Positions 40,313-52,628 of a stretch of 64,000 bases of DNA are shown here, piece after piece. The stretch's first letter is position 1, and each line of letters starts with the position of its first letter. A program made the translations under genes and the position numbers. The notes beneath the pieces were generated by a model. That model was not told the origin of the DNA. It ran no database searches and saw only the letters and a list, made by a program, of their open reading frames with translations. The stretch is from positions 212,644,325 to 212,708,324 of the forward strand of contig OV050030.1 of NCBI GenBank assembly GCA_920105625.2, in the 5' to 3' direction. The stretch comes from Clusia tigrina. Lineage: Eukaryota > Arthropoda > Insecta > Diptera > Clusiidae.

Positions 40313-41488
40313 ATGCTACCCTTGAGTCCCAAATCAAACACTGATCAAACTTCAAATGGCCCTAACTTCTAGACGGTGCGTCCCATACCTATGAAAGTTT
40401 GCAAGAATCAAATGCTTGTAACTTTTTACTGGAGCTTAATAAAATCTTGAAATTTTGCGACAATAAAGTACTCGAGCCTCTTATCAATTTAAGCTATCGG
40501 TCATAGCTATGCTACCCTTGAGTCGCAAATCAAACACTGATAAAACTTCAAATGGCCCTAACTTCTATACAGTGCGTCCTACACCTATCAAAGTTTGCAA
40601 GAATCAAATGCTTGTAACTTTTTACTGGAGCTTAATAAAATCTTGAAATTTTGCGACAATAAAGTACTCGAGCCTCTTATCAATTTAAGCTATGGCTCAT
40701 AGCTATGCTACCCTTGAGTTCCAAATCAAACACTGATAAAACTTCAAATGGCCCTAACTTCTATACGGTGCGTCCTATACCTATCAAAGTTTGCAACGAT
40801 CAAATGCTTGCAACTTTTAACTGGAGCGTCATAAAACCTTGAAATTTGGTGACAATAAAGTACTCGAGCCTCTTATCAATTTAAGCTATCGCTCATAGCT
40901 ATGCTACCCTTGAGTCCCAAATCAAACACTGATCAAACTTCAAATGGCCCTAACTTCTATACGGTGCGTCCCATACCTATCAAAGTTTGCAAGAATCAAA
41001 TGCTTGTAACTTTTTACTGGAGCTTAATAAAATCTTGAAATTTTGCGACAATAAAGTACTCGAGCCTCTTATCAATTTAAGCTATCGCTCATAGCTATGC
41101 TACCCTTGAGTTCCAAATCAAACACTGATAAAACTTCAAATGGCCCTAACTTCTATACGGTGCGTCCTATACCTATCCAAGTTTGCAACGATCAAATGCT
41201 TGCAACTTTTTACTGGAGCGTCATAAAACCTTGAAATTTGGTGACAATAAAGTACTCGAGCCTCTTATCAATTTAAGCTATCGCTCATAGCTGTGCTACC
41301 CTTGAGTCCCAAATCAAACACTGATAAAACTCCAAATGGCCCTAACTTCTATACAGTGCGTCCTACACCTATCAAAGTTTGCAAGGATCAAATGCTTGCA
41401 ACTCTTTACTGGAGCGTCATAAATCCTTGAAATTTGGTGACAATAAAGTACTCGAGCCTCTTATCAATTTAAGCTCTCGCTCATAGCT
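40313..41488. repeat. Nested 6-mer unit, second copy (1176 bp)
   Basis: Repeats 39137-40312 monomer for monomer with few substitutions (for example CTATGAAAG at 40391 and TATCGGTCATAG near 40496). After it, HOR-F order resumes with the GATAATATTTC unit at 41489. Confidence 0.85.
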
Positions 41489-44224
41489 ATGCTACCCTTG
41501 AGTCCCAAATCAAATACTGATAATATTTCAAATGGCCCTAACTTCTATACGGTGCGTCCTATACCTATCAAAGTTTGCAACGATCAAATGCTTGCAACTT
41601 TTTACTGGAGCGTCATAAAACCTTGAAATTTGGTGACAATAAAGTACTCGAGCCTCTTATCAATTTAAGCTTTCGCTCATAGCTGTGCTACCCTTGAGTC
41701 CCAAATCAAACACTGATAAAACTTCAAATGGCCCTAACTTCTATACGGTGCGTCCTACACCTATCAAAGTTTGCACCAATCAAATGCTTGTAACTTTTTA
41801 CTGGAGCGTCATAAAATCTTGAAATTTTGTGACAATAAAGCACTCGAGCCTCTTGTAAATTTAAGCTATCGCGCATAGCTATGCTACCCTTGAGTCCTAA
41901 ATCAACCAATGCTAAAACTTCAAATGGCCCTAACGGTGCATCCTACACCTATCAAAGTTTGCAAGGATCAAATTCTTGCAACTTTTTACTGGAGCGTCAT
42001 AAAATCTTAAAATTTTGTGACAATAAAGTACTCGAGCCTCTTATCAATTTAAACTCTCGCTCATAGCTATGCTACCCTTGAGTCCCAAATCAAACACTGA
42101 TCAAACTTCAAATTGCCCTAACTTCTATACGGTGCGTCCCATACCTATCAAAGTTTGCAAGAATCAAATGCTTGTAACTTTTTACTGGAGCTTAATAAAA
42201 TCTTGAAATTTTGCGACAATAAAGTACTCGAGCCTCTTATCAATTTAAGCTATCGCTCATAGCTATGCTACCCTTGAGTCCCAAATCAAACACTGATAAA
42301 ACTTCAAATGGCCCTAACTTCTATACGGTGCGTCCTATACCTATCAAAGTTTGCAACGATCAAATGCTTGCAACTTTTTACTGGAGCGTCATAAAACCTT
42401 GAAATTTGGTGACAATAAAGTACTCGAGCCTCTTATCAATTTAAGTTATCGCTCATAGCTGTGCAACCCTTGAGTCACAAATCAAACACTGATAAAACTT
42501 CAAATGGCCCTAACTTCTATACGGTGCGTCCTATACCTATCAAAGTTTGCAACAATCAAATGCTTGTAACTTTTTACTGGAGCTTAATAAAATCTTGAAA
42601 TTTTGCGACAATAAAGTACTCGAGCCTCTTATCAATTTAAGCTATCGCTCATAGCTATGCTACCCTTGAGTCGCAAATCAAACACTGATAAAACTTCAAA
42701 TGGCCCTAACTTCTATACAGTGCGTCCCATACCTACCAAAGTTTGCAACCATCAAATGCTTGCAACTTTTTACTGGAGCGTCATAAAACCTTGAAATTTT
42801 GTGACAATAAAGCACTCGAGCCTCTTATCAATTTAAGCTATCGCTCATAGCTATGCTACCCTTGAGTCCCAAATCAACCAATGCTAAAACTTCAAATGGC
42901 CCTAACTTCTATACGGTGCGTCCTATACCTATCAAAGTTTGCAACAATCAAATGCTTGTAACTTTTTACTGGAGCGACATAAAATCTTGAAATTTTGTAA
43001 CAATAAAGTACTCGAGCCTCTTATCAATTTAAGCTATCGCTCATAGCTATGCTACCCTTCAGTCGCAAATCAAAAACTGATAAAACTTTAAATGGCCCTA
43101 ACTTCTATACAGTACGTCCTACACCTATCAAAGTTTGCAAGGATCAAATGCTTGCAACTTTTTACTGGAGCGTCATAAATCCTTGAAATTTGGTGACAAT
43201 AAAGTACTCGATCCTCTTATCAATTTAAGCTCTCGCTCATAGCTATGCTACCTTTGAGTCCCAAATCAAACACTGATAATATTTCAAATGGCCCTAACTT
43301 CTATACGGTGCGTCCTATACCTATCAAAGTTTGCAACGATCAAATGCTTGCAACTTTTTACTGGAGCCTCATAAAACCTTGAAATTTGGTGACAATAAAG
43401 TACTCGAGCCTCTTATCAATTTAAGCTATCGCTCATAGCTGTGCTACACTTGAGTCCCAAATCAAACACTGATAAAACTTCAAATGGCCCTAACTTCTAT
43501 ACGGTGCGTCCCATACCTATCAAAGTTTGCAAGAATCAAATGCTTGTAACTTTTTACTGGAGCTTAATAAAATCTTGAAATTTTGCGACAATAAAGTACT
43601 CGAGCCTCTTATCAATTTAAGCTATCGCTCATATCTATGCTACCCTTGAGTTCCAAATCAAACACTGATAAAACTTCAAATGGCCCTAACTTCTATACGG
43701 TGCGTCCTATACCTATCCAAGTTTGCAACGATCAAATGCTTGCAACTTTTTACTGGAGCGTCATAAAACCTTGAAATTTGGTGACAATAAAGTACTCGAG
43801 CCTCTTATCAATTTAAGCTATCGCTCATAGCTGTGCTACCCTTGAGTCCCAAATCAAACACTGATAAAACTCCAAATGGCCCTAACTTCTATACAGTGCG
43901 TCCTACACCTATCAAAGTTTGCAAGGATCAAATGCTTGCAACTCTTTACTGGAGCGTCATAAATCCTTGAAATTTGGTGACAATAAAGTACTCGAGCCTC
44001 TTATCAATTTAAGCTCTCGCTCATAGCTATGCTACCCTTGAGTCCCAAATCAAACACTGATAATATTTCAAATGGCCCTAACTTCTATACGGTGCGTCCT
44101 ATACCTATCAAAGTTTGCAACGATCAAATGCTTGCAACTTTTTACTGGAGCGTCATAAAACCTTGAAATTTGGTGACAATAAAGTACTCGAGCCTCTTAT
44201 CAATTTAAGCTTTCGCTCATAGCT

Positions 44225-44422
44225 GTGCTACCCTTGAGTCCCAAAAAAAAAACACTGATAAAACTTCAAATGGCCCTAACTTCTATACGGTGCGTCCTAC
44301 ACCTATCAAAGTTTGCAACGATCAAATGCTTGCAACTTTTTACTGGAGCGGCATAAAACCTTGAAATTTGGTGACAATAAAGTACTCGAGCCTCTTATCA
44401 ATTTAAGCTATCGCTCATAGCT
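44225..44422. repeat. 198-bp monomer with a ten-A run
   Basis: CCCAAATCAAACAC has become CCC followed by ten A and CAC, giving +2 bp. A homopolymer of this length is otherwise absent from the array. Confidence 0.8.
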
Positions 44423-44814
44423 GTTCTACCCTTGAGTCCCAAATCAAACACTGATAAAACTTCAAATGGCCCTAACTTCTATACGGTGCGTCCTACACCT
44501 ATCAAAGTTTGCAACGATCAAATGCTTGCAACTTTTTACTGGAGCGTCATAAAACCTTGAAATTTGGTGACAATAAAGTACTCGAGCCTCTTATCAATTT
44601 AAGCTATCGCTCATAGCTGTGCTACCCTTGAGTCCCAAATCAAAAACTGATAAAACTTCAAATGGCCCTAACTTCTATACGGTGCGTCCTATACCTATCA
44701 AAGTTTTGAACAATCAAATGCTTGTAACTTTTTACTGGAGCTTAATAAAATCTTGAAATTTTGCGACAATAAAGTACTCGAGCCTCTTATCAATTTAAGC
44801 TATCGCTCATAGCT

Positions 44815-47800
44815 GTGCTACCCTTGAGTCCCAAATTAAACACTGATAAAACTTTAAATGGCCCTAACTTCTATACAGTGCGTCCTACACTTATCAAATT
44901 TTGCAAGGATCAAATGCTTGCAACTTTTTACTGGAGCGTCATAAATCCTTGAAATTTGGTGACAATAAAGTACTCGAGCCTTTTATCAATTTAAGCTATC
45001 GCTCATAGCTATGCTACCCTCGAGTCCCAAATCAAACACTGATAAAACTTCAAATGGCCCTAACTTCTATACGGTGCGTCCTCTACCTATCAAAGTTTGC
45101 AACGATCAAATGCTTGCAACTTTTTACTGGAGCGTCATAAAACCTTGAAATTTGGTGACAATAAAGTACTCGAGCCTCTTATCAATTTAAGTTATCGCTC
45201 ATAGCTGTGCTACCCTTGAGTCCCAAATCAAACACTGATAAAACTTCAAATGGCCCTTACTTCTATACGGTGCGTCCTATACCTATCAAAGTTTGCAACA
45301 ATCAAATGCTTGTAACTTTTTACTGGAGCTTAATAAAATCTTGAAATTTTGCGACAATAAAATACTCGAGAATCTTATCAATTTAAGCTATCGCTCATAG
45401 CTGTGCTACCCTTGAGTCAAAAATCAAACACTGATAAAACTTCAAATGGCCCTAATTTCTATACGGTGCGTCCTACACCTATCAAAGTTTGCAAGGATCA
45501 AATGCTTGCAACTTTTTACTGGAGCGTCATAAATCCTTGAAATTTGGTGACAATAAAGTACTCGAGCCTCTTATCAATTTAAGCTCTCGCTCATAGCTAT
45601 GCTACCCTTGAGTCCCAAATCAAACACTGATAATATTTCAAATGGCCCTAACTTCTATACGGTGCGTCCTATACCTATCAAAGTTTGCAACGATCAAATG
45701 CTTGCAACTTTTTACTGGAGCGTCATAAAACCTTGAAATTTGGTGACAATAAAGTACTCGAGCCTCTTATCAATTTAAGCTATCGCTCATAGCTATGCTA
45801 CCCTTGAGTCCCAAATCAAACACTGATAATATTTCAAATGGCCCTAACTTCTATACGGTGCGTCCCATACCTATCAAAGTTTGCAAGAATCAAATGCTTG
45901 TAACTTTTTACTGGAGCTTAATAAAATCTTGAAATTTTGCGACAATAAAGTACTCGAGCCTCTTATCAATTTAAGCTATCGCTCATAGCTATGCTACCCT
46001 TGAGTCGCAAATCAAACACTGATAAAACTTCAAATGGCCCTAACTTCTATACAGTGCGTCCTACACCTATCAAAGTTTGCAAGAATCAAATGCTTGTAAC
46101 TTTTTACTGGAGCTTAATAAAATCTTGAAATTTTGCGACAATAAAGTACTCGAGCCTCTTATCAATTTAAGCTATCGCTCATAGCTATGCCACCCTTGAG
46201 TTCCAAATCAAACACTGATAAAACTTCAAATGGCCCTAACTTCTATACGGTGCGTCCTATACCTATCAAAGTTTGCAACGATCAAATGCTTGCAACTTTT
46301 AACTGGAGCGTCATAAAACCTTGAAATTTGGTGACAATAAAGTACTCGAGCCTCTTATCAATTTAAGCTATCGCTCATAGCTATGCTACCCTTGAGTCCC
46401 AAATCAAACACTGATCAAACTTCAAATGGCCCTAACTTCTATACGGTGCGTCCCATACCTATCAAAGTTTGCAAGAATCAAATGCTTGTAACTTTTTACT
46501 GGAGCTTAATAAAATCTTGAAATTTTGCGACAATAAAGTACTCGAGCCTCTTATCAATTTAAGCTATCGCTCATAGCTATGCTACCCTTGAGTTCCAAAT
46601 CAAACACTGATAAAACTTCAAATGGCCCTAACTTCCATACGGTGCGTCCTATACCTATCCAAGTTTGCAACGATCAAATGCTGGCAACTTTTTACTGGAG
46701 CGTCATAAAACCTTGAAATTTGGTGACAATAAAGTACTCGAGCCTCTTATCAATTTAAGCTATCGTTCATAGCTGTGCTACCCTTGAGTCCCAAATCAAA
46801 CACTGATAAAACTCCAAATGGCCCTAACTTCTATACAGTGCGTCCTACACCTATCAAAGTTTGCAAGGATCAAATGCTTGCAACTCTTTACTGGAGCGTC
46901 ATAAATCCTTGAAATTTGGTGACAATAAAGTACTCGAGCCTCTTATCAATTTAAGCTCTCGCTCATAGCTATGCTACCCTTGAGTCCCAAATCAAACACT
47001 GATCAAACTTCAAATGGCCCTAACTTCTAGACGGTGCGTCCCATACCTATCAAAGTTTGCAAGAATCAAATGCTTGTAACTTTTTACTGGAGCTTAATAA
47101 AATCTTGAAATTTTGCGACAATAAAGTACTCGAGCCTCTTATCAATTTAAGCTATCGCTCATAGCTATGCTACCCTTGAGTCGCAAATCAAACACTGATA
47201 AAACTTCAAATGGCCCTAACTTCTATACAGTGCGTCCTACACCTATCAAAGTTTGCAAGAATCAAATGCTTGTAACTTTTTACTGGAGCTTAATAAAATC
47301 TTGAAATTTTGCGACAATAAAGTACTCGAGCCTCTTATCAATTTAAGCTATCGCTCATAGCTATGCTACCCTTGAGTTCCAAATCAAACACTGATAAAAC
47401 TTCAAATGGCCCTAACTTCTATACGGTGCGTCCTATACCTATCAAAGTTTGCAACGATCAAATGCTTGCAACTTTTAACTGGAGCGTCATAAAACCTTGA
47501 AATTTGGTGACAATAAAGTACTCGAGCCTCTTATCAATTTAAGCTATCGCTCATAGCTATGCTACCCTTGAGTCCCAAATCAAACACTGATCAAACTTCA
47601 AATGGCCCTAACTTCTATACGGTGCCTCCCATACCTATCAAAGTTTGCAAGAATCAAATGCTTGTAACTTTTTACTGGAGCTTAATAAAATCTTGAAATT
47701 TTGCGACAATAAAGTACTCGAGCCTCTTATCAATTTAAGCTATCGCTCATAGCTATGCTACCCTTGAGTTCCAAATCAAACACTGATAAAACTTCAAATG

Positions 47801-49322
47801 GCCCTAACTTCTATACGGTGCGTCCTATACCTATCCAAGTTTGCAACGATCAAATGCTTGCAACTTTTTACTGGAGCGTCATAAAACCTTGAAATTTGGT
47901 GACAATAAAGTACTCGAGCCTCTTATCAATTTAAGCTATCGCTCATAGCTGTGCTACCCTTGAGTCCCAAATCAAACACTGATAAATCTCCAAATGGCCC
48001 TAACTTCTATACAGTGCGTCCTACACCTATCAAAGTTTGCAAGGATCAAATGCTTGCAACTCTTTACTGGAGCGTCATAAATCCTTGAAATTTGGTGACA
48101 ATAAAGTACTCGAGCCTCTTATCAATTTAAGCTCTCGCTCATAGCTATGCTACCCTTGAGTCCCAAATCAAACACTGATAATATTTCAAATGGCCCTAAC
48201 TTCTATACGGTGCGTCCCATACTTATCAAAGTTTGCAAGAATCAAATGCTTGTAACTTTTTGCTGGAGCTTAATAAAATCTTGAAATTTTGCGACAATAA
48301 AGTACTCGAGCCTCTTATTAATTTAAGCTCTCGCTCATAGCTATGCTACCCTTGAGTCCCAAATCAAACACTGATCAAACTTCAAATGGCCCTAACTTCT
48401 AGACGGTGCGTCCCATACCTATCAAAGTTTGCAAGAATCAAATGCTTGTAACTTTTTACTGGAGCTTAATAAAATCTTGAAATTTTGCGACAATAAAGTA
48501 CTCGAGCCTCTTATCAATTTAAGCTATCGCTCATAGCTATGCTACCCTTGACTCCCAAATCAAACACTGATACAATTTCAAATGGCCCTAACTTCTATAC
48601 AGTGCGTCCTCCACCTATCAAAGTTTGCAAGAATCAAATGCTTGTAACTTTGTACTGGAGCTTAATAAAATCTTGAAATTTTGCGACAATAAAGTACTCG
48701 AGCCTCTTATCAATTTAAGCTATCGCTCATAGCTATGCTACCCTTGAGTTCCAAATCAAACACTGATAAAACTTCAAATGGCCCTAACTTCTATACGGTG
48801 CGTCCTATACCTATCAAAGTTTGCAACGATCAAATGCTTGCAACTTTTAACTGGAGCGTCATAAAACCTTGAAATTTGGTGACAATAAAGTACTCGAGCC
48901 TCTTATCAATTTAAGCTATCGCTCATAGCTATGCTACCCTTGAGTCCCAAATCAAACACTGATCAAACTTCAAATGGCCCTAACTTCTATACGGTGCGTC
49001 CCATACCTATCAAAGTTTGCAAGAATCAAATGCTTGTAACTTTTTACTGGAGCTTAATAAAATCTTGAAATTTTGCGACAATAAAGTACTCGAGCCTCTT
49101 ATCAATTTAAGCTCTCGCTCATAGCTATGCTACCCTTGAGTCCCAAATCAAACACTGATAATATTTCAAATGGCCCTAACTTCTATACGGTGCGTCCTAT
49201 ACCTATCAAAGTTTGCAACGATCAAATGCTTGCAACTTTTTACTGGAGCGTCATAAAACCTTGAAATTTGGTGACAATAAAGTACTCGAGCCTCTTATCA
49301 ATTTAAGCTATCGCTCATAGCT
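44815..49322. repeat. HOR-F partial copy 3 (23 monomers)
   Basis: Opens with AAATTAAACAC (44815), GTCCTCTACC (45011), CTCGAGAATC (45207) and TCAAAAATC (45403), exactly as in copies 1 and 2. It lacks the TATACGTATC and TACCATTGAG units and goes into nested 6-mers from 45795. It then gives way at 49323 to G-type sequence. Confidence 0.8.
45795..49322. repeat. Nested 6-mers in HOR-F copy 3
   Basis: The 6-mer of 39137-41488 recurs here: 45795-46970 (first unit starts GATAATATTTC instead of the TTCTAGACGG type), 46971-48146 (complete), one extra GATAATATTTC/CATACTTATC unit at 48147, then 48343-49322. In the last run the GAGTCGC unit is replaced by GACTCCC at 48539 and the final units differ. The TTTTAACTGG monomer marks each round (46187, 47363, 48735). 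Confidence 0.8.
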
Positions 49323-52300
49323 GTGCTACCCTTGTGTCCCAAATCAAACACTGATAAAACTTCAAATGGCCCTAACTTCTATACGGTGCGTCCTATACCT
49401 ATCAAAGTTTGCAACAATCAAATGCTTGTAACTTTTTACTGGAGCGTCATAAAATCTTGAAATTTTGCGGCAATAAAGTACACGAGCCTCTTATCAATTT
49501 AAGCTATCGCTCATAGCTATGCTACCCTTGTGTCCCAAATCAAACACTGATAAAACTTCAAATGGCCCTAACTTCTATACGGTGCGTCCTATACCTATCA
49601 AAGTTTGCAACAATCAAATGCTTGTAACTTTTTACTGAAGCGTCATAAAATCTTGAAATTTGGTGACAATAAAGTACTCGAGCCTCTTATCAATTTAAGC
49701 TATCGCTCATAGCTGTGCTACCCTTGTATCCCAAATCAAACACTGATAAAACTTCAAATGGCCCTCACTTCTATACAGTGCGTCCTACACTTATCAAATT
49801 TTCCAAGGATCAAATGCTTGCAACTTTTTACTGGAGCGTCATAAATCCTTGAAATTTGGTGACAATAAAGTACTCGAGCCTCTTATCAAGTTAAGCTATC
49901 GCTCATAGCTATGCTACCCTTGAGTCAAACTTCAAATGGCCCTAACTTCTATACGGTGCGTCCCATACCTATCAATGTTTTGAACAATCAAATGTTTGTA
50001 ACTTTTTACTGGAGCTTAATAAAATCTTGAAATTTTGCGACAATAAAGTACTCGAGCCTCTTATCAATTTAAGCTATCGCTCATAGCTGTGCTACCCTTG
50101 AGTCCCAAATTAAACACTGATAAAACTTTAAATGGCCCTAACTTCTATACAGTGCGTCCTACACTCATGAAGTTTTGCAAGGATCAAATGCTTGCAACTT
50201 TTTACTGGAGCGTCATAAATCCTTGAAATTTGGTGACAATAAAGTACTCGAGCCTCTTATCAATTTAAGCTATCGCTCATAGCTATGCTACCCTTGAGTC
50301 CAAAATCAAACACTGATCAAACTTCAAATGGCCCTAACTTCTATACGGTGCGTCCCATACCTATCAAAGTTTGCAAGAATCAAATGCTTGTAACTTTTTA
50401 CTGGAGCTTAATAAAATCTTGAAATTTTGCGACAATAAAGTACTCGAGCCTCTTATCAATTTAAGCTATCGCTCATAGCTATGCTACCCTTGAGTCCCAA
50501 ATCAAACACTGATAAAACTTCAAATGGCCCTAACTTCTATACGGTGCGTCCTACACCTATCAAAGTTTGCAACGATCAAATGCTTGCAACTTTTTACTGG
50601 AGCGTCATAAAACCTTGAAATTTGGTGACAATAAAGTACTCGAGCCTCTTATCAATTTAAGCTATCGCTCATAGCTGTGCTACCCTTGAGTCCCAAATCA
50701 AACACTGATAAAACTTCAAATGGCCCTAACTTCTATATGGTGCGTCCTATACCTATCAAAGTTTGCAACGATCAAATGCTTGCAACTTTTTACTGGAGCG
50801 TCATAAAACCTTGAAATTTGGTGACAATAAAGTACTCGAGCCTCTTATCAATTTAAGTTACCGCTCATAGTTGTGCTACCCTTGAGTCCCAAATCAAACA
50901 CTGATAAAACTTCAAATGGCCCTTACTTCTATACGGTGCGTCCTATACCTATCAAAGTTTGCAACAATCAAATGCTTGTAACTTTTTACTGGAGCTTAAT
51001 AAAATCTTGAAATTTGGTGACAATAAAGTACTCGAGCCTCTTATCAATTTAAGCTATCGCTCATAGCTGTGCTACCCTTGAGTCCCAAATCAAACACTGA
51101 TAAAACTTCAAATGGCCCTTACTTCTATACGGTGCGTCCTATACCTATCAAAGTTTGCAACAATCAAATGCTTGTAACTTTTTACTGGAGCTTAATAAAA
51201 TCTTGAAATTTTGCGACAATAAAATACTCGAGCCTCTTATCAATTTAAGCTATCGCTCATAGCTGTGCTACCCTTGAGTCCCAAATCAAACACTGATAAA
51301 ACTTCAAATGGCCCTAACTTCTATACGGTGCGTTCTACACCTATCAAAGTTTGCAAGGATCAAGTGCTTGCAACTTTTTACTGGAGCGTCATAAAATCTT
51401 GAAATTTTGTGACAATAAAGTACTCGAGCCTCTTATCACTTTAAGCTATCGCTCATAGCTATGCTACCCTTGAGTCCCAAATCAAACACTGATAAAACTT
51501 CAAATGGCCCTAACTTCTATACGGTGCGTCCTATACCTATCAAAGTTTGCAACGATCAAATGCTTGCAACTTTTTACTGGAGCGTCATAAAACCTTGAAA
51601 TTTGGTGACAATAAAGTACTCGAGCCTCTTATCAATTTAAGTTATCGCTCATAGCTGTGCTACCCTTGAGTCCCAAATCAAACACTGATAAAACTTCAAA
51701 TGGCCCTAACTTCTATAGGGTGCGTCCTATACCTATCAAAGTTTGCAACAATCAAATGCTTGTAACTTTTTACTGGAGCTTAATAAAATCTTGAAATTTT
51801 GCGACAATAAAGTACTCGAGCCTCTTATCAATTTAAGCTATCGCTCATAGCTATGCTACCCTTGAGTCGCAAATCAAACACTGATAAAACTTCAAATGGC
51901 CCTAACTTCTATACGGTGCGTCCTATACCTATCAAAGTTTGCAAGAATCAAATGCTTGCAACTTTTTACTGGAGCGTCATAAAACCTTGAAATTTGGTGA
52001 CAATAAAGTACTCGAGCCTCTTATCAATTTAAGCTATCGCTCATAGCTGTGCTACCCTTGTGTCCCAAATCAAACACTGATAAAACTTCAAATGGCCCTA
52101 ACTTCTATACGGTGCGTCACATACCTATCAAAGTTTGCAACAATCAAATGCTTGTAACTTTTTACTGGAGCGTCATAAAATCTTGAAATGTTGTGACAAT
52201 AAAGTACTCGAGCCTCTTGTAAATTTAAGCTATCGCGCATAGCTATGCTACCCTTGAGTCCCAAATCAACCAATGCTAAAACTTCAAATGGCCCTAACGG

Positions 52301-52628
52301 TGCGTCCTATACCTATCAAAGTTTGCAACAATCAAATGCTTGTAACTTTTTACTGGAGCGTCATAAAATCTTGAAATTTTGCGACAATAAAGTACTCGAG
52401 CCTCTTATCAATTTAAGCTATCGCTCATAGCTATGCTACCCTTGTGTCCCAAATCAAACACTGATAAAACTTCAAATGGCCCTAACTTCTATACGGTGCG
52501 TCCTATACCTATCAAAGTTTGCAACAATCAAATGCTTGTAACTTTTTACTGGAGCGTCATAAATCCTTGAAATTTGGTGACAATAAAGTACTCGAGCCTC
52601 TTATCAATTTAAGCTATCGCTCATAGCT
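49323..52628. repeat. G-type lead-in (17 monomers)
   Basis: Seventeen units that use G monomers in a different order from the later 17-mers. Units 49323 (GCGGCAATAAAGTACACGAG), 49519, 49911 (178 bp) and 50089 (AAATTAAACAC) correspond to 54973, 55169, 55365 and 55543. Units 51657 and 51853 correspond to 54581 and 54777. A three-unit run at 52049-52628 is echoed 972 bp later at 53021-53600. One short monomer, 52245. Confidence 0.72.
49911..50088. repeat. 178-bp monomer with 18-bp internal deletion
   Basis: GAGTC joins directly to AAACTTC; the 18 bases between, as found in GATCAAAC-type units, are gone. Both deletion ends carry TC, so slippage or microhomology repair fits. The unit also has ATCAATGTTTTGAAC. 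It is followed by an AAATTAAACAC monomer, like its two relatives. Confidence 0.9.

Larger units (their letters stand above)
37373..44814. repeat. HOR-F copy 2 (38 monomers, 7442 bp)
   Basis: Follows copy 1 but is longer. Around 39137-41488 it holds a 6-mer duplicated in tandem. From 34825/41685 onward the offset is 6860, then 6852 because the unit at 41881 is short while its partner at 35021 is long. Near 44225-44814 three extra monomers precede the AAATTAAACAC unit at 44815; the same three occur at 30121-30708 and are missing from copy 1. Private indels: 38353 (+1), 38942 (-1) and 44225 (+2). Confidence 0.85.

Noticed and set aside
44238..44251. Ten-A run as a possible polyadenylation or retroposition mark
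   Set aside because: It sits inside an otherwise normal monomer with a net gain of only 2 bp and no inserted sequence; slippage or substitution is enough, or a consensus error.
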